64,000 bases of DNA from DATJFQ01 sp035492775 (GCA_035492775.1 DATJIW010000080.1:55874-119873), one strand, 5' to 3'; shown: positions 1 to 8,584, numbered from the stretch's first letter. Numbers and translations: made by a program. Notes: generated by a model not told the origin, from the letters alone.

Positions 1-1
1 G

Positions 2-676
2 CGCCGCCGCATGCGCGAGGCAGAGGAAAGGGCGGCGAAGGAAAACGAAAAGGAGCAGCCCTCGCAACCCGAGGCCCAGCAGAAGCCCCAGAAGGAATAC
101 GAAGTCGACTTCGACGTGAAGGACACCGGTCAGAAAAAGCAGCTCGCCGGGTACGACACGCATGAAGTGATCGCGACGGTGACCGTGCGCGAAAAAGGCA
201 GGACGCTCGAGGACGGCGGCGGCATCGTCATGACGAGCAATATGTGGCTGGGCCCCGAGATTCCGCAGCTCAAGGAGCTCACGGACTTCGAGATGCGGTA
301 CTGGAAACAGCTACAGGAAGGCGCCGGAACCGAGACGATCACCCCGGAGCAGATGGCGATGGTGCTGGGCAGCTTCCCCGGGATCAAGCGGGCGATGGAG
401 CGCTTCTCGCAGGAGGGCGACAAGCTCAAGGGGACGGCGCTCGACACGACCACAACGTTCGAATCGGTGAAGAGCAAGGAGCAGCTCGCGCAGTCCCAGC
501 AGCAGCAGGGCTCCGGCGGCGGCATCAGCGGCATGCTCGCCAAGAAGATGATCAAGCACGATGAGCCCAAGGCGCGCTCGACGGTGTTCACGACGCACCA
601 TGCGTACCTGAGCATCGACAAATCCGTCGACGCGAGCGATCTCGCGATCCCGCCGGACTTCAAAGAGAAGAAGTAG
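2..676 (+). CDS. Hypothetical protein, 5'-truncated by the window edge
   Basis: The reading frame is open back to the first bases of the window, so the gene probably starts upstream and only its C-terminal part (about 225 residues) is present. The first internal Met is at position 11. The visible N-terminal part is a charged Glu/Lys/Gln-rich linker (about residues 1-30), followed by a compact segment with strand-like stretches, a Gln/Gly-rich loop near residue 165, and a C-terminus ending in a run of Lys (PPDFKEKK). That kind of ending resembles secreted DUF4412-like proteins of Acidobacteria, but I cannot assign it. No catalytic motif is seen. It is followed by a long inverted repeat and by the convergent M56 protease gene. 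Confidence 0.6.
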   Translation, partial: RRRMREAEERAAKENEKEQPSQPEAQQKPQKEYEVDFDVKDTGQKKQLAGYDTHEVIATVTVREKGRTLEDGGGIVMTSNMWLGPEIPQLKELTDFEMRYWKQLQEGAGTETITPEQMAMVLGSFPGIKRAMERFSQEGDKLKGTALDTTTTFESVKSKEQLAQSQQQQGSGGGISGMLAKKMIKHDEPKARSTVFTTHHAYLSIDKSVDASDLAIPPDFKEKK

Positions 677-691
677 CTGAGAGCGCGTTAC

Positions 692-746
692 AACTCCCAA
701 CTCCCAACTCCCAAATTGATCAACTTGGGAATTGGGAATTGGGAGT
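692..746. repeat. Long AT-centred inverted repeat built from AACTCCC units
   Basis: The left arm carries three AACTCCC units in tandem and the right arm carries three GGGA-containing units in reverse order ending in GGGAGTT, around the centre AATTGATCAACTT. Folded, it gives a stem of more than 20 pairs with a few mismatches. It fills the gap between two convergent genes, so it may end transcription from both sides, but it has no clean T-tract and its internal tandem structure looks more like a dispersed REP-type palindrome. Confidence 0.75.
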
Positions 747-755
747 TATGAGACG

Positions 756-3377
756 TTAGTTCTTCCTTCTTTCGCTCTTCACGAGCGCCGCCATGGCCTG
801 GCCCTGTTCGTAGGTGCCCAGTCTGCTGGCGACGTCGATGTAAGCATCCCCGAGATCGCCCGTCAACGCGTGTGTGTTCGCGGCGGCGACGAGCACCTGG
901 GAGCATTCGTACGACGAATTCAGCGACTTCGCCGAGTGAAGGGCGGCGAGCAGCGTGTCGTGGCTCACGTCGGTGCGGGAGACGAGCGTCGTCAGCACAC
1001 GTCCCATTTCGTAGGACGAAGACGTCAGTCCGTTGACGGCCTTGAAGAACGGGTCGCGCAGGCTCCCTTCGGGCGGCGCCAGCGAGAGCATCTCGATCAG
1101 CAGGGTTGCCGCTTCGTAATCGCTGTTGATCGAACCCGCGGCAGCGAGCGCCGGGCCGATCGCGGTGCGGTCGCCCGTCTTGAGCACTGCCGAGAGCACG
1201 CGGTGCCGCTCGTAGTCGCCGTTGAGGTTCTCCAGCGCCTTGAAGAAGAGCGGGCGCGTCCGATCATCCAGGTGCTGCGTCGCGATCACGTCGAGGAGCA
1301 CTTCTGATTCATCGTAGTCGGACGTGATGGCCGACGTGTGCTCGAGAATTCCCGCGAGCACCGACGAGTTCACCTGCCCTTTCTTCAACATCGTCGAGTA
1401 GACACGGTGCAGCTCGTACGACGACTTGAGGTTCCCTGCGGCCGTGAAGTACGCGGAGCGCGAGGCCTCGTCGGTTGGCATCCGGTCCGCCACCGAGATC
1501 AGGAACGTCGCGAGCTCGTAGTCCGACTTGAGATCCCGTCCGGCCTGCAGCATCACGTCGCGGTACTGGTCGGGCGTCAGCGACGCCTGCAGGACCAGCT
1601 GCTTGAAGTAGATCCCCTTGACGTAGCTCGAATCGATGCGGCCGATCTCAGCCAGGACGGCCGGCGTGCCGCCGTTCTTCAGGATTCTCGCAACACGCTT
1701 GTCGGCGCCGATACCGCTGTTGCGAACGAAGCGCGGCAGGACGGTCTTGAGCCACTCGCGCCCTTCGGGGTCGTACGGCCGTTCGACACCGTTGACGTAG
1801 TAGCGGCGCTGCAGCTGGCCGCCGCGTTCGTTGATTTCGACGGTGTGCCGCCCGAGCAGCGCGGCGTCGGAGATTTTCAGATGTCCGCCCGGCGACAGGC
1901 TCTTCACGTCAGCATCGTCGTCGGTCAGCTCGAACGTGCCGTTGTAGTCGATCGCGAGCTTTTCGCCGTTGTTCGACCAGATCCAGTTCCCCGACGACTC
2001 GTGCGTGTTGATGGAGACCGTCTGCTCTCCCGGCTGGGGCGCGGCGGGCGCCGCAGGGGGCTGCGGAGCCGCGGGCGGCGCCGGAGGTGCAGGCGCCCCC
2101 TGCGCGGCAGGAGCAGGTTGCGTCGGTGGCTCCGGCGGCTGCGGCGCCTCGGGCGGCCTTGGCGGTCGCGGAGGCACGGCAGTCGTCTGGCCCACATCCT
2201 CTGACGTGACCGACGTGTTCGCCGATCTCGACGGGGCGGTAGAAGACGGCGCCACCGTCGTGACGGCGGTGGCAGTCGCCGCCGATTGCCGGGCGGCTTC
2301 AGCGGCCGTGGCCATCCCGCCGAGCAGCACGAGCGCGGCAATCCCCGCGAGCCATGCCGGGCCGCGGCCGGCATGCGATGGCGGTGCGCCGACGAGCCGG
2401 CGGACGCGATCGAGCAGGGATCCTCCCGTTGCCGCCAGCGCGAAGCGGGAGGCGCGGAACGCTTCGAGATCTGCCAGGGCGTGCGCGTAACCGACCGGAT
2501 CGCCGCAGAGGCTCACGGCGAGGTCGTCGCAGCAGTTCTCGCGCTCGACGCGGATTCGATGAGAAACCCACCACACGGCCGGGTGATAGAAGAGCAGCGT
2601 TTCGACCAGCGTCTGCAGCAGGTTGACCAGATAGTCGTGGCGGCGGATGTGCGCGAGTTCGTGCGCAAGGATCGCCTCGATCTGAGCCGGCGAGAGACCG
2701 CCCAGCGCACTGGCCGGCAGGAGTACGACCGGCTTCATCCATCCCACCACCGTCGGCACGTCTACGGCAGTTGATTCCAGCAGGGCGACGACACGGTACA
2801 GATGCAGTTTTCTGCCGATCCGATGCGCCATCTGCTGCCAGGCCTCACGCGCGGGAACGGTTGCGTGCGTCCGCATGCGCTGCACCCACAGCCACCCTGT
2901 CAGCAGCCGCATGCTGAGAACGGTCACACCCAGAATCCAGACGACAAAAAGCGCAGCCACGATATCGGCGCGCATTGGAACGAGGACTGACGTCCATGCC
3001 GCCGGCGCGAATGCACGCGTCCCGGGGTACTCCGGCGGCGTGCGGACGTCCAATGCCGGACCGTCGATGGCCGGATTGGCTTGAACGCTGGTTGCAGACG
3101 GCGCCGCTCGCATCCTGGCGGCGTCCATCGTGGCGGCCGCCGGCGGCTGTCCGGGCGTTTCGGTGCGCCAGCGCTGCACGGCGGTGACGACGGGGAGCGT
3201 CAGCATGAGCGCGAGACCGATCGATGCGACGACATAGCGGACGTCTGCCGCGCTGCGGCGCAGGGCGGCGAGCGCGAGCGCGGTCAGCACGGCGACGAGG
3301 GCGCCCTGCCAGACGAAGTGCAGGAGCGCCCAACCGATCGCCTGCGCGAGCGGATGTTGCAGCAGCGGCTCAAACAT
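756..3377 (-). CDS. BlaR1/MecR1-type M56 zinc metallopeptidase with C-terminal helical repeats
   Basis: This is an integral-membrane sensor peptidase of 873 residues. Hydrophobic helices lie near residues 12-37, 45-67 and 137-168, and the M56 zinc site is HELAH at 239-243, followed by the family-typical region ending in ENCCDD. A Pro/Ala-rich linker (about residues 400-460) follows, and then a large C-terminal part made of helical units of about 35 residues, each carrying an SSYE, SDYE or GDYE signature. The family cuts or inactivates its partner BlaI repressor after a signal. The ATG at 3377 is preferred over a longer frame because GAGGAGGA lies just upstream and the start overlaps the end of the BlaI gene by 8 bases, which fits translational coupling. 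The ligand is unknown; a beta-lactam role is not implied, because the C-terminus is not a penicillin-binding domain. Confidence 0.88.
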   Translation of the reverse strand: MFEPLLQHPLAQAIGWALLHFVWQGALVAVLTALALAALRRSAADVRYVVASIGLALMLTLPVVTAVQRWRTETPGQPPAAATMDAARMRAAPSATSVQANPAIDGPALDVRTPPEYPGTRAFAPAAWTSVLVPMRADIVAALFVVWILGVTVLSMRLLTGWLWVQRMRTHATVPAREAWQQMAHRIGRKLHLYRVVALLESTAVDVPTVVGWMKPVVLLPASALGGLSPAQIEAILAHELAHIRRHDYLVNLLQTLVETLLFYHPAVWWVSHRIRVERENCCDDLAVSLCGDPVGYAHALADLEAFRASRFALAATGGSLLDRVRRLVGAPPSHAGRGPAWLAGIAALVLLGGMATAAEAARQSAATATAVTTVAPSSTAPSRSANTSVTSEDVGQTTAVPPRPPRPPEAPQPPEPPTQPAPAAQGAPAPPAPPAAPQPPAAPAAPQPGEQTVSINTHESSGNWIWSNNGEKLAIDYNGTFELTDDDADVKSLSPGGHLKISDAALLGRHTVEINERGGQLQRRYYVNGVERPYDPEGREWLKTVLPRFVRNSGIGADKRVARILKNGGTPAVLAEIGRIDSSYVKGIYFKQLVLQASLTPDQYRDVMLQAGRDLKSDYELATFLISVADRMPTDEASRSAYFTAAGNLKSSYELHRVYSTMLKKGQVNSSVLAGILEHTSAITSDYDESEVLLDVIATQHLDDRTRPLFFKALENLNGDYERHRVLSAVLKTGDRTAIGPALAAAGSINSDYEAATLLIEMLSLAPPEGSLRDPFFKAVNGLTSSSYEMGRVLTTLVSRTDVSHDTLLAALHSAKSLNSSYECSQVLVAAANTHALTGDLGDAYIDVASRLGTYEQGQAMAALVKSERRKN

Positions 3378-3792
3378 CGCGGTCCTCCTCTCGAAGCTCC
3401 GTGCCCGCCGTGTCACGGCGTGCGGAATCGAGGATGCTGCGGATTTCGCGGAGTTCATCAGCCGAGGCGTGTCGGCTCGCGAGCGCCTGCAGCACGAGCT
3501 TCGCCGCGGATCCGCCGAAGGCTCGATCGACGAGGTCCCGGACCAGCTGGCGCTGGGTCTGTTCTTCGCTCAGCCGGGCGTGATACACATGCGTACGATC
3601 GCGTTCGTCGCGCTCCACGAGACCCTTCTCGGTCATGATCTGAAGCAGTTTCAACGCCGTGGTATAGGCGGACGGGCGGTCGCGGCCGAGCACGTCATGC
3701 ACCTGACGCACGGTGCTGGGGCCGCGGTCCCAGAGGATGCGGAGGATCGCCAGTTCGGCGTCCGTCGGGCGTGGCAGTGCGGTTCGCGACAT
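3370..3792 (-). CDS. BlaI/MecI/CopY family transcriptional repressor
   Basis: The 140-residue protein has the winged-helix layout of BlaI. It starts with a TDAELAILRILWDRGPSTV block, continues through the recognition helix (SAYTTALKLLQIMTEKGLV), and ends with a dimerisation tail. Such proteins repress their own operon until the partner M56 protease removes them. It is first in the operon with the M56 gene, whose start overlaps its last codons. Two palindromes just upstream, at 3805-3841, are the obvious binding sites, so the pair is probably autoregulated. Confidence 0.93.
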   Translation of the reverse strand: MSRTALPRPTDAELAILRILWDRGPSTVRQVHDVLGRDRPSAYTTALKLLQIMTEKGLVERDERDRTHVYHARLSEEQTQRQLVRDLVDRAFGGSAAKLVLQALASRHASADELREIRSILDSARRDTAGTELREEDRDV

Positions 3793-3804
3793 GATCGGCA
3801 GTAT

Positions 3805-3841
3805 CTACGAATGTCTTCGTAGTGTCAACGAAGATCTTCGT
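3805..3841. promoter_or_regulatory. Two palindromic operators, probably for the BlaI-type repressor
   Basis: CTACGAATGTCTTCGTAG (3805-3822) is a perfect 7-bp inverted repeat with a 4-base spacer. ACGAAGATCTTCGT (3828-3841) is a perfect 14-base palindrome of the same half-site, CGAAG/CTTCG. The two centres are about two helical turns apart. They lie in the 90-base gap between the blaI-type gene and the divergent cyclophilin gene, so the repressor could control both directions. Confidence 0.8.
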
Positions 3842-3882
3842 AATAGACGGAATGGGATAATCGGCGGTTCAAGGGGGTTGCA

Positions 3883-4404
3883 TTGACGTCTGGTACATAC
3901 GCCAAGTTCGATACGACCGAAGGGTCGTTCACGATTCGGCTGTTCGACAAGGAAGCGCCGAACACCGTCGACAATTTCGTGGGGCTCGCCGAAGGCACCA
4001 AGGAGTGGCGCGATCCGGCCACCGGCGAACGCAAGAAGGAGCCGTTCTACGACGGCGTCATCTTCCACCGGGTCATCAACGGCTTCATGATTCAGGGCGG
4101 CGACCGTCTCGGCCAGGGCACCGGCGGCCCCGGCTACAAGTTCGCGGACGAGTTCCACCCCGCGCTGCGGCACAACAAGGCGGGGATCCTCTCGATGGCC
4201 AACGCCGGACCCAACTCCAACGGCAGCCAGTTCTTCATCACGCTCGGTCCCACCCCGCATCTCGACAACCGGCACTCGGTGTTCGGCGAGGTCGTGGAGG
4301 GCATGGACGTCGTGCGGCAGATTGGCGCGGTGCCGACCGGACGCCAGGACCGCCCCGTCAATTCGGTGATCATCAAGAAGCTGACGATCGAACGGATTCC
4401 GTAA
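3883..4404 (+). CDS. Cyclophilin-type peptidyl-prolyl cis-trans isomerase
   Basis: The 173-residue protein is close to the single-domain cyclophilin length and has no signal peptide, so it is probably cytoplasmic. Diagnostic blocks are FHRVINGFMIQGGD (with the catalytic Arg), GPNSNGSQFFIT, and the HLDNRHSVFGEVVEGMDVV end block. It catalyses proline isomerisation during protein folding. The start is TTG at 3883, preceded at a good distance by AAGGGGG; no ATG fits. Its TAA overlaps the ATG of the sigma factor gene (TAATG), so folding enzyme and sigma factor are co-transcribed. Confidence 0.93.
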   Translation: MTSGTYAKFDTTEGSFTIRLFDKEAPNTVDNFVGLAEGTKEWRDPATGERKKEPFYDGVIFHRVINGFMIQGGDRLGQGTGGPGYKFADEFHPALRHNKAGILSMANAGPNSNGSQFFITLGPTPHLDNRHSVFGEVVEGMDVVRQIGAVPTGRQDRPVNSVIIKKLTIERIP

Positions 4405-4967
4405 TGGAAGGCGCGCAGGCGTTCGACGGGCTCGTCGAGCGCGCCAGCCGTGGCGATCGGCCGGCGCTCGAAGCGCTGATGCCGATCGTGTACGGCGAGC
4501 TCCGCCGACTGGCGGCGCACTACCTGCGGGGCGAGCGGCCCGGACAGACCTTGCAGCCGACGGCGCTCGTCCACGAAGCCTACCTGCGGCTGCTGAAGGA
4601 CCGCCCGGATCGATGGCAGAACCGGGCGCACTTCTCCGCCATCGCGGCGCACGTGATGCGGCAGATTCTCATCGAGCGGGCGCGCGCGCGCGACGCCCTC
4701 AAACGCGGCGGCGGCCAGCCGCGCATCACGTTCGACGAGCAGCTGCCCGCGCGGGTGGATGCGCCTGCGGTCGATGTCCTTGCCATCGACGCAGCGCTGG
4801 AGCGACTGGCCGCTCTCGATGCCGATCAGGCCCGCATCGTCGAGCTGCGCTACTTCGGCGGCCTCTCCATCGAGGAGACTGCGGAAGCCATGCACCTCTC
4901 GCCTGCGACAATCAAGCGGTACTGGGCGCTCGCCCGTGCGTGGCTCGCGAGGGAATTGCGCGTGTGA
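4404..4967 (+). CDS. ECF RNA polymerase sigma factor, TIGR02999-like
   Basis: The 187-residue protein has sigma region 2 (about residues 20-95, with the block LRRLAAHYLRGERPGQTLQP and HEAYLRLL) and region 4 (about 125-187, VELRYFGGLSIEETAEAMHL plus a helix-turn-helix). The GQTLQPTALVHEAYLRL signature is typical of the TIGR02999 ECF group found in Acidobacteria and Planctomycetes. ATG 4404 overlaps the cyclophilin stop, and its own TGA overlaps the start of a Ser/Thr kinase (GTGTGA). No anti-sigma gene is present; in related groups a linked Hanks kinase controls the sigma factor by phosphorylation, which is the likely arrangement here by inference. Confidence 0.92.
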   Translation: MEGAQAFDGLVERASRGDRPALEALMPIVYGELRRLAAHYLRGERPGQTLQPTALVHEAYLRLLKDRPDRWQNRAHFSAIAAHVMRQILIERARARDALKRGGGQPRITFDEQLPARVDAPAVDVLAIDAALERLAALDADQARIVELRYFGGLSIEETAEAMHLSPATIKRYWALARAWLARELRV

Positions 4968-6427
4968 GCGACTGGAATCGTGTCGCAGCGCTCTTCGAGG
5001 CGCTGTCGCAGCTCGATTCGTCTGCGCGCGCTACCGAACTCGCGCGCCAGGAGGACGTCGACCCCGCCGTCGCGGCGGAGGTGCGCTCGCTGCTCGCCGC
5101 TCAGGATCGCGCCGGAACGTTTCTGCAGTCCCCGGTGTGGGCGGATCGTCCGGATCTACTCGACGAGGAGGATGCGCCTCTTTGCGGATCGACGATCGGT
5201 CCGTACCACGTTCGCAGCGTTGTCGGCCGCGGCGGGATGGGGGTCGTCTACGCGGCGGAGGATACGCGGCTCGGGCGGGTCGTAGCGCTCAAGGCGCTGC
5301 CTCCGCACGTGAGCAGCGATGCGGCCGCTCGCGATCGCCTGGCCCGCGAAGCTCGCGCCGCCGCTCTGCTTGCGCATCCCGGCATCGCTACCGTCTACGC
5401 GCTCGAAGAAATCGACGGGCAGCTGTTCATCGCGTCGGAACTCGTGCACGGCAGAACGCTGCGCGCGGAGCTGGCTGAGGGTCCGCTCGCGGCCGAAGTG
5501 TTACTGGACACGCTCGCGCAGATAGCCGCGGCGCTGGATGCGGCCCACCGCCAGGGGATCGTGCACCGGGACCTCAAGCCGGAGAACGTCCTGCGCGACG
5601 CTTCAGGCCGTATCACGATCGTCGACTTCGGGCTCGCGCGGCCGGTGGCACCGACGATGCCCGGCCTCACGGCCGCCGGAGCATCCGTCGGCACTCCGGG
5701 TTACATGGCGCCCGAACAGCTGAGGGGCCAGGCAGTGGACGCGCGCGCCGATGTGTTCGCGTTCGGAGTGATGGCGTTCGAGCTTGCGAGCGGCAGCCAT
5801 CCGTTCGGGCGCGGCGATCAGGCGTCGCTGCTCGAACGTGCCGTCGCCGACACGCCGCTCAGCCTGGACGTGGTGCCGCCGCCGCTCGGCCCGCTCATCC
5901 GGCGCTGTCTGCGCCCTGACCCGCTCGACCGCTACCAGTCGGCTGGCGCCATCGTTGCGGCGCTTGCCGCCGCGCGCGTACCGGAGTCAGAGCGCGGAAC
6001 GGCCACGACGGCGGTGTCCGACGCGCCGACGCGTGCGTGGTGGTGGCAGTTCCATCAGGTCGCCGTCGCTGCACTCACGGTACTCGCCGTGACCCTGATA
6101 GGCCTGAAGCACAGCTGGCTGGGATCCTGGGGGGCCGGCGCCTTCGTCGCGATACTGATCGGCGCGACGGTTTCGGTCACGCTCCGCCTGCATCTCGTGT
6201 TCACCTCCATCGTGCATCCGTCTGCCCTTGGCAGCCTCCGGCGCCGCTCGCTCGCCGCCGCTGTTGCGGCCGAGGGGCTGGTCATCGCCGTCATCGCGGC
6301 CGCCTGCGCGGTGCTCGTAACGACCCACCTCATTCTCGCTGTGTGGCTGATCGTGACCGACCTCGTTCTGCTGCTCTCGATGCTCGTCATCGAGCCGGCC
6401 ACGACGCGCGCGGCGTTTGACGCGTAG
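4964..6427 (+). CDS. Membrane-anchored Hanks-type Ser/Thr protein kinase
   Basis: The 487-residue protein has a short N-terminal helical segment (1-70) common in kinases paired with ECF sigma genes, a kinase domain (about 78-345) and a C-terminal membrane part with about four helices (about 365-480). Visible catalytic residues are the glycine loop GRGGMG at 88-93, Lys110, HRDLKPEN at 201-208 and DFG at 221-223, so it should be active. There is no extracellular sensor domain of any size. The GTG start at 4964 overlaps the sigma-factor stop by 4 bases, which implies coupled translation. Its substrate is probably the sigma factor; this is inference from gene order. Confidence 0.93.
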   Translation: MSDWNRVAALFEALSQLDSSARATELARQEDVDPAVAAEVRSLLAAQDRAGTFLQSPVWADRPDLLDEEDAPLCGSTIGPYHVRSVVGRGGMGVVYAAEDTRLGRVVALKALPPHVSSDAAARDRLAREARAAALLAHPGIATVYALEEIDGQLFIASELVHGRTLRAELAEGPLAAEVLLDTLAQIAAALDAAHRQGIVHRDLKPENVLRDASGRITIVDFGLARPVAPTMPGLTAAGASVGTPGYMAPEQLRGQAVDARADVFAFGVMAFELASGSHPFGRGDQASLLERAVADTPLSLDVVPPPLGPLIRRCLRPDPLDRYQSAGAIVAALAAARVPESERGTATTAVSDAPTRAWWWQFHQVAVAALTVLAVTLIGLKHSWLGSWGAGAFVAILIGATVSVTLRLHLVFTSIVHPSALGSLRRRSLAAAVAAEGLVIAVIAAACAVLVTTHLILAVWLIVTDLVLLLSMLVIEPATTRAAFDA

Positions 6428-6433
6428 TCCGTC

Positions 6434-6464
6434 AGCCTTGCCGTTCGCGCGACGCGGCAGGGCT
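6434..6464 (+). terminator. Possible stem-loop after the kinase gene
   Basis: AGCCTTGCCG (6434-6443) pairs with CGGCAGGGCT (6455-6464) at nine of ten positions with an 11-base loop, seven bases after the kinase stop. There is no T-tract, so termination is uncertain; it could equally be a processing or attenuation structure before the PAS kinase gene. Confidence 0.35.
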
Positions 6465-6503
6465 TGTCAGGCGCGCGCGATTCCGACAGGATCAGTGGTT
6501 GGA

Positions 6504-8144
6504 ATGAGCGAGACTCCAGAGAGGGTCGCCGCCGTCGAGGGCTCCGACCTGGTCGACCAGCTCAGGCGGCGTGAGCGGCAATTCCGCGAGTCGCAGCAGA
6601 TCGCGCGCGTCGGCTCCTGGGAATGGGATCTCGAAGCGGATCGCATCGAGTGGTCCGACGAGCTGTTCCGCCTCTGGTCTCTCGATCCCGCGGCGTCCTT
6701 CTCATACGCGGACTACATCAACCGGGTGCATCCCGACGACCGCGACTACATCCAGGACGTCATCTCGCGCGCGGTACAGTTCGGCGGGACGTACAGCGTC
6801 GAGCATCGCATCCTGCTCCCCAGCGGCGAGCAGCGGTGGATTCACGGCCGCGGCGAAGTCATCAAGAACGCCGCCGGACAAGCCGTGCACCTGCGCGGCA
6901 CCGCGCAGGATGTCACCGATCGCGTGCTTGCGGAAGATCGGGCCCGCGCGCTGTACCGGGAGCAGCTCGCACGCGGGCGCGCGCAGAACGAACGCGAGCG
7001 CTTCTATCGGCTGCTGAACGCGGCACCAGCGCTGATCGCGGTGGTGAGGGGACCGGACTACGTGCTCGACTTCGTGAACGACCGTTTCCGCGAGGCGGTC
7101 GGGCAGGGATCAATCGTCGGCCGCCCGCTCCGCGACGCGTTTCCCGCCAGCCGCAATGACGTGATCGGACTCGTCGACAAGGTCTACGCGACGGGCGAAC
7201 GGCAGACGAGCACCGAGGTCCCTTCGGCGGCCACGCCAGACGGTCAACCGTCCGCGGTTGACACGACGTACTTCGACTTCGTCTGCGAGCCGCTTACAAG
7301 CGAGGGGGGCGAGGTCGACGGCGTCATGATCCATGCCGTCGATGTGACCGACCACGTCGCCGCGCGCGCCCGCGAACGGGAAATACGACAGGCACTCGAG
7401 GAGAGCGAAACCCGGTACCGCAGGCGCGCTGAAGAATTGACGCGCCTCACCGCGAGCCTCGAGCGCACCAATCGCGAACTCGACGCGTTCGCCTACGCGG
7501 CGTCGCACGACCTCCGCGCGCCGCTGCGCGGCATTGCCAACCTCGCACAGTGGATTGAAGAAGACGTCTCCGACAAGCTGACGGACGACTCCCGGCAGAT
7601 GCTCCAGATGATGCGGGGCCGCATGCACCGGATGGAGGCGCTCATCGACGGCATTCTGCAGTACTCCCGTGCCGGCCGCCACCACGACGCACCGGGGAAC
7701 ATCGACCTCGGCGCGCTGCTGAGGGACGTCATCGATTTGCTGGCGCCGACTCACGGGACTGTCGCGATTGTGTCCGACATGCCCGTCGTCTTCGCCGAAC
7801 GGGTGCCGCTGCAGCAGGTGTTCCAGAATCTGATCGGGAACGCGCTGAAACATGGCGGTGAGGACGTGCGCGTGGAAATCTCGGCGCACGACGCGGGGAA
7901 CTGCTGGGAGTTCCGGGTCAGCGACAACGGTCCGGGAATTCCGCCGGAGTACCACCGCCGCATCTGGGACATCTTCCAGACGCTGCAGCCCCGCGACGAA
8001 GTCGAAGGCACGGGCATCGGCCTCGCGCTGGTCAAGAAGTTCGTGGAGACGCAAGGCGGACACGTCAACGTCGACTCGTCGCCAGGGAAAGGCGCGACGT
8101 TTACCGTGTCGTGGCCAAAACAGACGCCACCGGAGGCTGTGTGA
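6504..8144 (+). CDS. PAS-domain sensor histidine kinase
   Basis: The 546-residue protein has no membrane segment, so it is likely a soluble sensor. It contains a PAS_3 fold (about 25-145, VGSWEWDLEADRIEW and the HPDDR block), a second PAS domain (about 165-285), a coiled linker, a HisKA domain with phospho-acceptor His335 in ASHDLRAPL, and an HATPase domain (NALKHGG, DNGPGIP, GTGIGLALVKK). The HDLRAPL phospho-box is typical of phytochrome-like kinases that work with Rcp1-type regulators, and such a regulator gene follows directly. The ATG at 6504 was chosen because a longer frame would run into the kinase gene upstream. The PAS ligand is unknown. Confidence 0.93.
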   Translation: MSETPERVAAVEGSDLVDQLRRRERQFRESQQIARVGSWEWDLEADRIEWSDELFRLWSLDPAASFSYADYINRVHPDDRDYIQDVISRAVQFGGTYSVEHRILLPSGEQRWIHGRGEVIKNAAGQAVHLRGTAQDVTDRVLAEDRARALYREQLARGRAQNERERFYRLLNAAPALIAVVRGPDYVLDFVNDRFREAVGQGSIVGRPLRDAFPASRNDVIGLVDKVYATGERQTSTEVPSAATPDGQPSAVDTTYFDFVCEPLTSEGGEVDGVMIHAVDVTDHVAARAREREIRQALEESETRYRRRAEELTRLTASLERTNRELDAFAYAASHDLRAPLRGIANLAQWIEEDVSDKLTDDSRQMLQMMRGRMHRMEALIDGILQYSRAGRHHDAPGNIDLGALLRDVIDLLAPTHGTVAIVSDMPVVFAERVPLQQVFQNLIGNALKHGGEDVRVEISAHDAGNCWEFRVSDNGPGIPPEYHRRIWDIFQTLQPRDEVEGTGIGLALVKKFVETQGGHVNVDSSPGKGATFTVSWPKQTPPEAV

Positions 8145-8560
8145 AGGACGAAAACGCCCTGAACATCCTGCTCGTCGAAGACGATCAGGTCGACATCATG
8201 AACGTGCGCCGCGCGTTCGAGAAGAACCGGATCGCCAATCCGCTTTTCGTCGCCAGTGACGGCATCGAGGCGCTCGGCATGCTGCGGGATGGCCGGGTGC
8301 CACGCCAGCGGCGGATCGTCCTGCTCGACCTGAATATGCCCCGAATGACCGGGATCGAATTCCTGCGCGAGCTGCGAAAGGACCCGGTGTTGCATCACAC
8401 GCCGGTCGTCGTGCTGACGACGTCCAACGACGAGCGCGACAAGGTAGAGGCGTACAACTTGAATGTCGCGGGTTACCTTCTCAAGCCCGTCACCTTCCTC
8501 AACTTCGTCGAGCTGATGGCCGCCCTCAACAAGTATTGGACGCTCGTTGAGCTGCCGTAG
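8141..8560 (+). CDS. Single-domain response regulator, Rcp1-like
   Basis: The 139-residue protein is a receiver domain only. The acidic pocket is EDD at residues 13-15, the phospho-acceptor is Asp63 in LLDLNMPRMTG, and the switch Thr and Lys occur in VVLTTSN and LLKPV. The GTG at 8141 overlaps the kinase stop by 4 bases and is preceded by GGAGG, which supports this start over an earlier GTG at 8111. It has no output domain, so it either passes phosphate on or binds a partner directly. The partner is almost certainly the PAS kinase just upstream. Confidence 0.93.
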   Translation: MKDENALNILLVEDDQVDIMNVRRAFEKNRIANPLFVASDGIEALGMLRDGRVPRQRRIVLLDLNMPRMTGIEFLRELRKDPVLHHTPVVVLTTSNDERDKVEAYNLNVAGYLLKPVTFLNFVELMAALNKYWTLVELP

Positions 8561-8584
8561 CCGCCCGTCGAGCCGCAGACGTCC

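Noticed and set aside
756..3377. A beta-lactam-sensing BlaR1
   Set aside because: The protease part fits, but there is no penicillin-binding domain or beta-lactamase gene near, so a resistance role is not supported.
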